Positions 43,001-53,443 of a stretch of DNA of 64,000 nucleotides are shown piece after piece. The stretch is from Notospermus geniculatus (lineage: Eukaryota > Nemertea > Pilidiophora > Heteronemertea > Lineidae). The position numbers and the translations under genes were made by a program. The stretch's first letter is position 1. Each line of letters begins with the position of its first letter. Under the pieces are notes generated by a model. It ran no database searches, was not told the DNA's origin, and was given only the letters and a program-made list of their open reading frames with translations. The DNA lies in assembly GCA_002633025.1 (NCBI GenBank), contig NMRB01000899.1, forward strand, positions 85,851 through 149,850, in the 5' to 3' direction.

Positions 43001-45765
43001 CCTGACTGACAAATTATTAGTCATTAGATAGCCTGGTCTTGCATGTAGATAGCGTCTCATGTACTGCGACGCTGCTCTAAAGGGAGACATCCGAAAGCTA
43101 TAAGTAATTTTCTTTCCAGCAGAGAATGATACAAAATATGAGGACTGCGTTGTCTGCGAACCTCAATGCAAGTCTACTAATTACGACTCGAGCTTTTCAT
43201 TCCTGAAGGCCTCGGGCAAAGACATAGGAAAACTTAACAAGAACTACCTTAGGAAAGTAATGGAGGATACACAGAGGGCCGTGGATTATCGCATCAACAC
43301 AGATAAGAAGATTTACAAGGAATATTCTATCAAAATGCAAGCATTTCTTAACATTTCGGCCACTTTGGAACATGTCTGCGGGGAAAAATTTGTGACAAAA
43401 ATGAATCAGCTTCGAGATCAATTGATATCTGATGGAAAACGCTTCCGACTAGTTTTCATAATTTTTGGATTTTACTATTACCAGTTACAACTGTATTACG
43501 ATGCTAATTTCCACTTGCCATTGTTCGAGAAATTCTCTGATGTTGCATCTGGTGGCAAGTCTGTATTGTTTGCGGTCAGTGATGCCATTGGATTTGGTAA
43601 TGATGATTCATCCGATGCTGTTTTTTTCAAGGATCGTGCTGAACGTCAACTCAGTGACCAAGAATACAGTTTAAATAAGTCACGAGAAGATTTGGAACAC
43701 ATTTTCGTCCATTACGGAAATTGTTCACCAATTCTGCCCATCATAACAGGCAATGTTAATGAAGTCTTCATGACTCAAAGTTTAAAGGACGTAGCGGCTA
43801 ATATGGAGAACCATATTGAAAGTTATTCGAACGCCATAAATGATGTCATCAATGACTTGAAAAAATTGAAGGATTTATTAATAGGAAAATCAAAAAATAA
43901 GCACAGGGAATTTGAAAAGATAAAGGACTCGTATTCCAATAAGATGCTTCTTCTTGGTACAATGAGGAGGGATCTGTTGCAGAACACATTCAGTAAGCCA
44001 TCGAAATACGCCAGTGAGAGGCGTCAGGATATGAATGACTTCGCAAAGGAAATTGCTTGGACGGTCTCAGCAATAGCTACTGATATGAACTTTTACTCTG
44101 TTTCAAATGCTCCGTCTGCCGCGGATAGCAAATTTGAGGAATGGATTGACAGTATGCATCAGGAGGATGTTATGGGTCCATGGTTTCTGAACATTAGCAG
44201 AGTTGAGAGCCTTACAAAGGGACAATCCTTTGCATCCCATGTTCACGACGTGCGACGCTACATGGGCGAATCGTTTTCGCTTCTCTCTCGACTTCAGGAA
44301 AATTACAAAGCATTTGAAGACAAGGTACGTGCAAAAATTGGCGAGTTGGAGAAAACGTTTATTGGTCAATTTGAGAAAGAACATCAGGACGCAGCAAGAG
44401 AGATGGTAAAGAGATGGAAAGTTTTATCATGCACGAGTCGCTGGAACCGCACACAATGCCTGATTGACGGACAAAAGCTGCTACAGGATTTACACCATTT
44501 CAAGAAAGATACAAAATTAGTACTGGATAATATTGTCCCAAGATTTGAGAAGTTAATGGCATTGTTGGATAAATACAAGCAGCAGATTGAGCCATCTGCT
44601 GCATTTTACAAGTAAGTGTTTATGACTGGAAGGTCGTCTCCGAATATTTCGCAAATTTTCGACCTCAATCGGGGTCTTCCTCAGGCGCTATATAGAATAG
44701 ATCCCAGAGATCCTGCCTTTGGGATCTCTTCTATATAGCGCCTGAGGAAGACACCGATTGGGGTGGAAAATTTGCGAAATATTCGGAGACGACTTCCCGA
44801 TTTATTGTATACTGTGTGTCGTTTTTGTGCTCTTTTTTACGACTGATGGTTGAACTCTACGAAGTCATGTTCACCGCAGATCACTGACCTGTGGAACGGT
44901 TCACACTGCATCTGAGTCGTTGATTCAGAATGCCACCACATGACTAGGCCTACAGCGGCCAGAGTGCCTGCCCCTTGGCCATAAGTCCGGTTTTATTGTT
45001 CAACGAGGGATTAGGATACATCATCCTCCCATAGCAGGGTCTTGGTCTCGTTCCTCCACAAAGTTGTGCGAGTGGATGTAGAAAAGCGAGGTCAAGATCC
45101 CTGCTGGGGAGGATATATGACAGAAACCACGATCATTCGAATAACTTGACAAAAGCATACTTATTGTACTTATTGTAACCCAGATTAACATTCATGGTAC
45201 TACCATTCCTTCCACACCCAGTTCTAGGCAATTTCCAACGAGTTGGTGACGTCAGAAGGCAAGCTAAGATAAGATAAACTTTACAAAATCACATTATTTT
45301 TTCGGTGGCCAGCGTAATTGTTTGCTTGTTTCAGAGAAAACTTTGCCGAAGTAGACATCTTCTTTGAAGAGATGTCGTACGAAACAGTCGAGCAGAGTCT
45401 GGCTTATGACATCACTGCCTTACTCAGTAAGTATCCAATCGGATGTGTTGTTTAGGCGTCTGCATTCAATTGTAAAACGCAGGATGAATGGGAACATGGT
45501 CGCTTGACGTACGTTCATGCAGAGCCCCATTTTGTACATGTATATATACGTACGACTTCGTACAAAGTAGGGCCTACGTGCGATTTCTCAAATATTGCTC
45601 ATTTCATCAAAATGAAGTAACGAAAACGTGCATGAATCTTTAACTTCAGGTGATATTGGTGGTTCCATGGGACTCTTGGTCGGTGGGAGCTGTCTAACTC
45701 TTTGTGAAGTGTTGGACACAATTGCATTCAGTATGGCGTTTTACTTGCGGCGAAGAGTGGAATAG
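37028..45765 (+). CDS. Channel gene C: DEG/ENaC-type cation channel subunit with a large extracellular insertion
   Basis: Ten coding exons: 37028-37158, 38387-38554, 38762-38989, 39410-39549, 40341-40522, 41390-41546, 42875-42922, 43120-44611, 45335-45426, 45650-45765. They total 2754 nt and 917 residues with the same phases as gene A. The ATG lies five bases inside the exon after acceptor GGCACAG. The HG motif is in TTFHGVRF. TM1 is LWAIVILAASGYLVYQI, then FPSVAICNQNQFK. Ectodomain cysteines are in KCRFGKRQC, GLCYKF, TKC, MACREDC and DCVVCEPQC. The palm strand is FAEVDIFFEEMSYET and the pore SDIGGSMGLLVGGS, Gly-Gly-Ser at about 891-893. The C-terminal tail is very short (RRRVE). At the exon 6/7 junction the split codon reads TGT, adding a Cys not present in A or D. 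It is closest to D, and both differ from A/B in the N-terminus (MNTEDVKAEP). Confidence 0.9.
39652..39835 (+). repeat. Interspersed repeat in intron 4 of gene C
   Basis: The same family as 7281-7570 but in opposite orientation (aggaccacagtattgcttcc ... gatccccagcggctgggtg). Confidence 0.75.
39938..40171. mobile_element. MITE with gcctgccgcac ends (intron 4 of gene C)
   Basis: Inverted ends gcctgccgcaca / gtgtgcggcaggc with internal ctatctgctgagcaaaaagt palindromes. TTA occurs at both flanks, suggesting a 3-bp target duplication of the kind made by PIF/Harbinger elements. Same family as the inner element at 15861-16071 and the ends of 49296-50245. Confidence 0.8.
40605..40857 (-). mobile_element. 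tRNA-derived SINE
   Basis: Read on the minus strand, the head (40857 to about 40780) has an A box (TGGCATAATGG) and a B box (GGTTCGATCCC), the Pol III internal promoter. The body contains tatagcgcttcata on the plus strand and the element ends in (TTA)n at 40609-40627. It lies in intron 5 of gene C. Confidence 0.75.
41742..41973. repeat. Palindromic minisatellite (CACCGCGGTG core) in intron 6 of gene C
   Basis: About eleven to twelve units of 18-21 bp, each centred on CACCGCGGTG or a one-base variant and separated by aaaatgattttc- or gaaaacattc-like spacers. The flank (ctacggtggcccatagagct) matches the flank of the array at 1-110 in reverse complement. Confidence 0.9.
42797..42836. repeat. 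Perfect hairpin just before coding exon 7 of gene C
   Basis: gcagccagaccctcggt and accgagggtctggctgc are exact complements with a short loop. It ends 38 bp before the acceptor of the 48-nt exon 7 and could affect its inclusion; that effect is speculative. Confidence 0.9.
43120..44611 (+). CDS. Gene C coding exon 8: thumb end plus large insertion
   Basis: A single 1492-nt exon. The acceptor is a NAGNAG tandem (TTCCAG|CAG|AGAATG), so products with or without one Ala are both in frame. It begins with ENDTKYEDCVVCEPQC. The insert has long Lys/Glu/Leu-rich stretches, for example AFEDKVRAKIGELEKTF, that suggest helices. Two Cys (VLSC and TQC) flank an N-glycosylation sequon (NRT) near the C-terminal side. 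It ends PSAAFYK. Compared with gene D the last third is far more similar than the first two thirds. Confidence 0.88.
44628..44798. mobile_element. Foldback element just after exon 8 of gene C
   Basis: ggaaggtcgtctccgaatat and its near-complement gtcgtctccg-type arm (atattcggagacgacttcc) enclose a central palindrome with ctatatagcgcctgaggaag. Related arms (gtcgtcttcgatattcgcaa) occur in 62144-62281. The corresponding position in gene D lacks it. Confidence 0.9.
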
Positions 45766-46345
45766 GTGGACTGCAGATGGGAAGGCCTGGTGAACAGAGT
45801 TTTGTAACAATATTTGAAGAGCAGTGAACGATTTCTTGGAGGATATTCGGATATCTCCGTCAACCGATTCGTGAATCTCCGTGATTCCACTCGACAAATC
45901 CCGAGGCCATTCCGAATAGACGCAAAGGAGAAGCATTTTTAGATAATTCTTTGACTTTGTTTATAAATTCGCTGTAAAATTTCTCACCTCAAAGATTTGA
46001 CACTTACACAGAACATTCTGCACCGGCAGTGGAGGTTCCACGTATCGGCTATGCTCATATCATTGCCATTGCAGTGACACGTCGGCACCGGTGTAATGTA
46101 TTTCACTGCCCCCCCTCCCAACAAAAGATTGACGGAATAAGCCGCGACCCGACAATGGGGGAGTCACTGATAAACATTTCTTTCTGTATTTGAGTGTCCG
46201 CCACACAATGAAGCGGGCATTGGCATAGGGGAGGCATTTTCAGACATTACACCGGCATTGTTCTTGAGAGAAGAGTCCACGATATTTGCTGCTATGTTCA
46301 AACTGAACGACGCATCACTCGCACAACTGCAGGTTAAAAAGGAGG

Positions 46346-47480
46346 GTACGGAACGGAATGGTGGTTGCAAACGGAATGTAAAATACGGACTGACCCTGAA
46401 ACTGGAACGGAACCAAGTTATTCTTTATTTCATTTCAAATGGACAGGGCCGTGCTGTTATGTCGGTTCGTTCTATCATGTTTGTATCGAGCTCAAGTCTA
46501 AGCTCTTGCCAATATCTGTGTTGGTGTAGTGCTTTTGTGGTGGGTTCGATTCTATTTTGGGTTTGGGGTAGGCCAAGTACTGTTGACGATTGGTTCAGTT
46601 ATTGCGTAGTGTACCACCTTAGTGTAATTGGGATAAGTTAATGCGGGTGATCCACCGACTTTACGACGAGTTTACGATCAGTTGGCGACTTGTTCACGAC
46701 GGGTTTCCGATTAGTTGACGACGAAAAATCGTGGCAGGTGGATCAGCATTCACGATTCATTCACGACGGGTTTGCGACTCGTTCACGACTGAAATTTGTT
46801 GACGACTAGTTTGCGACGAGTTTACGACGAGATCAAACATGTTTGATTTGGTCGCAAACTAGTCGTCAACTCGTCGTAAAGTTTGCTCTGTAGCAGTACG
46901 TATTTTTTCGGTGGATCAGCTTCAACCTCACGTCATTTCTTTACGATCAGTTTGCGACTAGTTTACGACGAGTTGGCGACTTGTTGACGACTGCCGTCGT
47001 GAACAAGTCGCCAACTGATCGTAAACTCGTCGTCAAGTCAGTGGATCACCCGCATAATTCTTTTGTTGTGTGGGTTCGATTCTATTACCGGTCACTCTGG
47101 TGGGGTAGTGCTTTAGTGGTTGGTTCGATTCTATACTGGCCGTGGTGTTTATTGGGATGGGGTAGGCCTTCCCTACCAGAGTGACCGCCAAGACCCAAGA
47201 ATAAAATCAACCACTGAAGCAATGCACTATCCCAATGGCAAAAAGGAACTTATTAACCCAATAATATTATAATATTATAGAACCCACCACAAGACACAAA
47301 AGCACTGCCGCAACAAAGTAAAGGCACGACCCAAGAATCGAGCTACCAACATGACAGAACGAATCCGACATCACAACACAGCGATATTCATAAGATTAGC
47401 TCTGTTCCGTTCCAGTTTACAGGTCGGTCTGTCTTTTACATTCCGTTTTCAACCACGATTCCGTTCCGTTCCGTTCCGTA
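46346..47480. mobile_element. Large nested foldback with degenerate CGACGAGTTTA repeats inside
   Basis: The outer arms (gtacggaacggaatgg...tcgttctatcatgt and acatgacagaacga...ccgttccgttccgtac) close on intermediate arms (gtggtgggttcgattctatt / ctatagaacccaccac-like) and an inner element at 46648-47054. The inner one starts and ends gtgatccacc / ggtggatcac-like and is built of variants of tttacgacgagttggcgac in both orientations. Confidence 0.8.
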
Positions 47481-47550
47481 CTTCTAATAATAACTACCCG
47501 AAAAAGAACACGTCCGAGATTCCCACAGCCAATAAACAGGAGGAATAGCC

Positions 47551-48202
47551 CAGTTAAAGCTGACGTGAACGAACAAAAAGCCCCCTTGCGACGAGCAAGA
47601 GAATTGCAGACGCCCTGCAAACATAGCAAACGAAGGCTCAGAACATGATAGACTCCACGAGGCCAGGAGGGCGCCACCTTATTTGTCTTCGAGCTGTCGA
47701 GGTGTCAACCTCCTCTGGTGAGCTTCTGCTCAACATTTGAAAGAAAAAAAATTGACCCAGCTGGGAATCGAACCCGCGCCTTATCGTCTCTCTGTTCCAC
47801 CATCTTCCCCATTCGGCCACCGAACTTGTTGGAAGACTTCTTATGTTTTCTCTTATTCGTAGTATTATTACGTAAGTCGAAGGCCCACGTCTATGACAAA
47901 CACAAATCATGTCTCTGACAGCTGGCTGTTTGGCCGAGTGGATAGAGTGGTGGATTAGATGCATGGTTGACGGTTCGAATCCCGTCTAAATGACTTCATT
48001 TTTTTTCTTTGAGTAGTGCATGAGGTATCTGGAGATGTTGACAGCTCTGTTGCCTGAAGGCAAATGAGGTGGCGCCCTCCTGGTGTCGTGGGGTATATCA
48101 TGTTCTGAGCCTTCGTTTCAGGTGTTTGCAGGGCGTTTGCAATTCTCTTGCTCGTCGCATGGGGGCTTTTTGTTCGTTCACGTCAGCTTTAAAGGTTAAC
48201 TG
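47551..48202. mobile_element. Foldback made of two head-to-head tRNA-derived SINE copies
   Basis: The arms run from cagttaaagctgacgtgaac inward and end cgtcagctttaaaggttaac. The minus-strand unit (47825 to 47754) has TGGCCGAATGG and GGTTCGATTCC, followed by an eight-T run at 47746-47753 (as A's on plus). The plus-strand unit (47933-47994) has TGGCCGAGTGG and GGTTCGAATCC followed by eight T's at 47998-48005. These are A and B boxes plus terminators of Pol III units pointing away from each other. The acceptor stems do not pair well, so these are tRNA-like sequences and probably not functional tRNAs. Confidence 0.75.
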
Positions 48203-49295
48203 AGAAGCTTTCATCGACTTCTGGTTTTCTGCGTAATACTATAGAGCATTAGTCAGGCAACATGAAACTGCAAACCGCATGAAAATCGGGTCACCCATAC
48301 CAAGTAATGGCAATTTAAATAGGAGGACTACACACCCCTGACAACCATGTCAGGCAGCGGAGAACAGCACATTTGATGTCACTGGACTTTGTAAACATGT
48401 AAGAAACATTAAAATAACTCGTTTAACGTGGGCAGTTAGGCGTAGTTTTGATGTATTTTTCTTGTTCAGTCAGTCGTACTGCAGTTATTTCCCTCAATAT
48501 GGATTCTGAGGGCAATTTTAGAATTTCTGGACAGCACAATTTACCTCATGAACCCGCCGCCTGGACAGCCATGGATACCAAGTTGTTTGGTTGTCATGTA
48601 GAAACAACATCTTAAATTTGGAATAACACTGTAATTAATGGTCCAATCTTCATGCAACTTTCACTGAAGTGATTTTTACTCGAACATCTTTTCAGAGAAA
48701 CTCGGTGCTGGGAAGCTTCTCAGGTAACCTTTAAGGCAAATACTAACGGCGTAGATTATTTGTTTATTCGGAAGTGAATGGTTTCCCTGTGCGGATATCC
48801 CAACAGTTCGTTCCAAAGCTTTGACGCAGCTACAGAATGAGTGCACGAGATGAAACCTTCCACAAGATGGCGGTTCTCACCATATGACGTCAGAAGCTTA
48901 TACCATTCAATGGCCGCTTGCACGCGAAGCTTTCAAGCGGGCCATGGGCACAAAAGTTAGTCTGAGATTTTTGGCTGAAAACACCGCCAATACACTGCAA
49001 AAATGTCTTCCATCTACAGCTTTCTGTGGGAATATCCCTCAGACAGCGTATATCCATTTTTGGCTGAAAACACCGCCAATACACTGCAAAAAACAGCGGA
49101 CGCTAATGTGTTTTTTTGGAGAATTTTTACCACTTTGAATGGACTCTTACAGCAATGTGGTTCGCTGGTGTTAGGCCCAAGGGGAATTCAGGCAGATTAC
49201 GTCCCTTTTGTGCCCCCCCCCCCAGAGGATTTTAGCCTGGTTCCACTGGCCTTCTCCAGATGGCATTGTGAATACCAACCAGGCTTACATGCTAA

Positions 49296-50245
49296 GCCTG
49301 CCGCACACGTGAGCTAACTGCTGAGCAAAAAGTTATTCGAGACCGTTTGCTCAGCAGATAGCTCGCTGTGTGCGCGTATTTTTCGATGAGATTTCTGCCT
49401 CGCGAGGTCTTGAGGTGAATATTCAACATGTTTGATATTTCTCGCCTCGAGAGGCGAAAAACTCACCGTGTGCGCGCTACTTGAGCTACGTGCTGAGGAC
49501 AGAAATTACAGGTGGCCAATGAAATCGCTTCCTTTGTTCACATGATTTCAAGATGGCGGTCCCAACGGAATAGCAGACATGCATGAAACGGAATACTAGT
49601 ATGTATGTTGGATTGGAAGTAAATGTAGTTGGACGATAGTCATCATTTTATATCGTCGATCAAGTTTAATAGATGTACGTATACATGTATGGTAACAGCG
49701 GAATTCATTGAAGACTCAGGTTCATACTTAGGTTCAAAACAAGAAGTAAAATTTATAATTCTTGGATATAGGGAAGTAAAAAATTTATATCCAAGAATTA
49801 TAAATTTTACTACCCTTGTATTGAACCTAAGTGTGAACCTGAGTCGTGAATAAACTCTGCTGTTGCCATACACGTGTGATGGACAATAAAAAGAAGACTT
49901 TTATTTCAACTAACAATTTACTTCCAATTCAACGTACATTAAAATATTCCTTTTCGTGGATGTCTGCTATTCCGTTGAGACCACCATCTTGAAGTCATGT
50001 GAACAAAGGAAGCGATTTCATTGGCCACCTGGAATTTCTGCCCTCAGCACTTAGCTCAAGTAACGCGCACACGGTGAGTTTTTCGTCGGATCGAGGCGAA
50101 AAATATCAAACATGTTTGATCTTCGCCTCAACGCCTCGCGAGGCAGAAAACTCACCGAAAATCACGCGCACACAGTGAGCTATCTGCTGAGCAAACGGTC
50201 TCGAGAGACTTTTTGCTCAGCAGATAGCTCTCGTGTGCGGCAGGC
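49296..50245. mobile_element. 950-bp long-TIR foldback element with target duplication TAA
   Basis: Ends gcctgccgcacac / gtgtgcggcaggc, with arms of about 450 bp that close near 49770 at aatttataattcttggatat. TAA flanks both ends (49293-49295 and 50246-50248). The paralogous segment upstream of gene C has no insertion at this point, giving an approximate empty site. The open frames inside are palindrome shadows. It belongs to the same end-sequence family as 15861-16071 and 39938-40171. Confidence 0.9.
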
Positions 50246-50939
50246 TAATGGTGACTGAGTTCATACATACACACACGATCGATGTACACCGTATACCCTT
50301 GTGCTCGCGAGTGTACTTTGTACACACCGATCAGGACTGCTCGACAAGGCTGTTCGAATCTACGTAGGCCTACATGTATTTGAATGATCTTAGTTACCAA
50401 CTGGGCATGGAAACTGTTGCTACACATAAAAGAATGAGTTGAAGTATGGTACCTTATGAAGGGTTAGTAATGGTATCACAGCGGGTTGAACTTCTCAACT
50501 GATGAAAAGAATGGCGCCCATTTTTTACTGAAACATGGTGTGCCGCTGAGATCATGTGATTCAGTATGGCCAACCAGAAGGCGTCTTCAAAAATAACCTC
50601 GAAAATTTCTGAAAAATCGTACAAAAAACTCGAAATCCGGTGAAATAATTCAAATTTCTTTATTACGGACCAATAAAACAAAGTTTGGGTTGGTTGATTC
50701 CAAGATCAATTTTTTTACTTTAATACTTAAAAAAATATCTTCCTGACCTAAACCTTATCCGAAAAATTAAAGAAGTAGGTCTGCACAAGAACGCCTCCAC
50801 AACAGTGAAGTCCACTTAAGAACACATTATGGACATGTTCAGGCGCTCATAATCTGATACAAGCAGGTGTTCTCAAGGACACTCAGTCTTGCGTACGAAA
50901 AAAGCAATTTATAATTAAAATGACAAATTGATCACCGTC

Positions 50940-51036
50940 CCTGGATAACTCGCGGCGCAATTTTGCACCACTCAATGTCATCCACTTTAGCTGTTGGAGC
51001 GAGTGACGGCTAACATTCTGGGTTTGCAGCTGGGAG
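50940..51036 (+). other. Predicted 5' non-coding exon of channel gene D
   Basis: gagtgacggctaacattctg...gcagctgggag|GTAAGTAA, nearly identical to the gene C equivalent. The start is uncertain. Confidence 0.5.
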
Positions 51037-51253
51037 GTAAGTAAGCCTATTCCGTATATCAGTTATCACCCATTTTCCTGATTTAACTTTTAAACGTTCG
51101 AACATTATTTTATGAACTTTAAAATAATTATCCGTGTACAATTTGAAGAATATCAGAAATTTGAAACGGCATCATCATCCCAAAACCTGGATCGGAGGAG
51201 AATGTCGGATGAACATCCTTTAATTTCAAAACCCCTATATATGTACAGCCATT

Positions 51254-52134
51254 GACATAAGTTTATCTACACCTGATACTTTGAATATTTCAACTACTAC
51301 TGGACCAATTTTAACACGGTTAGTTACACATGAAAGTATATCTTCTTGGTCATATTTCTGCATCAGAAGTTTAGAAATTTGGAAATATCATAATTATGCC
51401 CTAAAAATCAACATTTTTATTATGCAATTTTTTTGTGACTTTTGTTACAGTTGTGAGTGGAACCTCCTAAGGATTTTGGCTTTGTTTCATCAAAATCTGT
51501 TGAGTGGTTGCCGAGATATTTGAGATTATCAAAATTTCGATAATTTGAGAATTTCCAATTTTTCTCAAAATTTTGATATTAGTAGACAGAGGTCACCTAA
51601 AAACGTAGGAGTATGAAGGTTTGGAACTTTTAGCGTAAGTTGTTTGGAAGTTAAGCATGTCTTTCAAAATATGAACATTTTGATATTCTGAAAAATATGA
51701 ATATCTCTGCCCAGTTAACGCAAAACGTTCCACAATTTTGTAAACCCATATTATGAGGTTACATGTCGCTTTATCTAATGGCATCAAAATTGCCGGAAAA
51801 GCACGAAAATCTCAAATTATCAAAAATTCGATAATCTCAAAGATCTCAGCAACCACTCGAGATATTTTGATGAAACAATGCCCAGATTCCTCAAAAAGTT
51901 CCACTCTATCAAAACTGCAACAAAAGTCACAAAAAGTACATAATAACAATGTTGATTTTTAGGGTTTTTTCTGATGCGCTCTTACATAATTACGATATTT
52001 CCAAATTTCCCAAATTTTGATGCAGAAATATGACCAACAAGGTAGACTTTCATGTGGTACAAACCGTGTTAAAATTGGCCAAGTAATATTTGAAATATTC
52101 AGGGTATCAGGTGTAGATAAACTTATGTCAGTGA
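51254..52134. mobile_element. Complete 880-bp foldback element (intron 1 of gene D)
   Basis: Starts gacataagtttatctacacc and ends ggtgtagataaacttatgtc. The arms are about 380 bp, with a central non-palindromic part near 51600-51780. The C-side copy is 3'-truncated and a single arm occurs at 30992-31302. Confidence 0.88.
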
Positions 52135-52212
52135 CTGTACATGTACTGCAGTATGTATACAAATGACTGTATAAAGGCCGAATAAAAAAAGCACCAGCTT
52201 TTCGAACACAGA

Positions 52213-52488
52213 TTGGCCAAGATGCCGATCAGTAGCATTTCCCCCTTTTTTGTCCGTTTATGCTGGCTGTTTGGACATTTATTTACATGCATGCTGTGTA
52301 CCTTGAAAGAATCACAAAATCCTGAATCTGTTCATAAAGAATTGACTAAACTTGCGACATTTCTGCAACATTTTTCACAAGTTTTAGAGTTACAAAACCA
52401 TGTTGGACAAGTGTTGTCAGGTGTGCACTGGAAACAAGTTTTACACAGCATGTTGTTATGTTGCTTTGGCCAGTATAAAGAGGGTTAA
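52213..52488 (+). other. Unrecognised 91-codon open frame
   Basis: ATG 52213, preceded by gccaag, to a TAA at 52486-52488. It has a hydrophobic N-terminal part (FVRLCWLFGHLFTCMLC) and a Leu/His-rich remainder. Nothing similar occurs upstream of the other channel genes, so it may be a fragment of a mobile element or chance. I do not recognise it. Confidence 0.15.
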
Positions 52489-53443
52489 ATGATCGTGTTG
52501 TTCAAATGTTGTAAACATTTTGCCAGTTTACACAGTCAGCTTTACAGAGAAGTTTCAGTGCAATGGGGAGCCTAGCTGCGATAGAGGGCAGCACACCAAA
52601 ACCAGGTCCTATACAATGGACGCTTTTTGTGTGGGAAATTTAAATAGTTTTAACCACAAATGACACATATTGAGGAAGTCGGCTAGGGTCCACATTGTTG
52701 GATCATGCCCTCCATGGGCCCTAGGGCCTACGGAACTTCCCTAACGAACCACAGATGAAATTCAAGATTTGAGGGGAATACAGCTCGGAAAGCGCCGCAG
52801 AGACGAGGATGAAATTTTACACCAGGCTTGGTCACCACTCAGAAATATCAATTTAATGATGATAATATTTACTAAAACTGTTACAGTTTTGTGTTTGATG
52901 ACTAAATACATGTAGCTGAAGGATCTTTTTTATTTACTGTGTAGAACGTGAATTGTGCTTTAATACCAAATTTAGGCCTCTTGTTTTGTGTTTATTTAGT
53001 TTTTATGTGTTGTCGTGCAGCGAAACGACACTATTGGAAACATTTGATAGAGTACTCAGATTGAAGGAATAGAACGTTAATTGCATTCACCTGAGTTTGG
53101 TCCCTTGACGCGATTTATGTGTTGTCGCTCAGGGAAACAACATCACTGCAAACGTAGAATACTAAAATTAATGAGATGAACAAAAAATACAGCTTCCTCA
53201 AGCTCCAGTGTAGTAATATTCCTCAGGGAGTGGAAAATTGAAATTGGAATGAACAGACCTGTAGCTAGGGTAATAATAATGTAAAGCGCATTGAGCAGTC
53301 CTACTGGACATGCACTAAAAAGAACGGCATTATTATTAGTAGTAGTATAGCAGTAGTACCTAGCCTGTTTTGAAAAGGTAACTGGACGGCATAGAAAAGT
53401 TCGTTTTCGGGCGTTCTTTTCCTTACTAGCGTTTGGCACAGCT

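Larger units (their letters stand above)
45766..49234 (+). other. Intergenic region C-D, repeat-rich
   Basis: No gene is recognised. It holds two large foldback assemblies (46346-47480 and 47551-48202). A segment at 48755-48840 recurs at 60716-60828 (ttatttgttt...gcggatatccca, gacgcagctacagaat), and a 40-bp direct repeat tttttggctgaaaacaccgc occurs at 48968 and 49058. Confidence 0.5.
49235..52170 (+). repeat. Segmental duplication upstream of gene D, paralogous to 31990-33797
   Basis: Collinear with the region upstream of gene C, interrupted by the foldback 49296-50245. It includes the predicted first exon of gene D (ending 51036) and a complete version of the foldback at 51254-52134. Confidence 0.85.

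Noticed and set aside
43260-44615. Exon 8 of gene C as a separate coiled-coil protein starting at ATG 43260
   Set aside because: The frame extends upstream to the acceptor at 43120 and the next exon continues the channel in phase; the apparent TAA after FYK is the splice donor GTAAGT.
47933-47994. Functional tRNA gene
   Set aside because: A and B boxes are good, but the acceptor stem does not pair and the unit is part of an inverted SINE-like repeat.
49629-49873. Opposite-strand ORFs at the centre of the 950-bp foldback
   Set aside because: They are palindrome shadows of each other with no other support.
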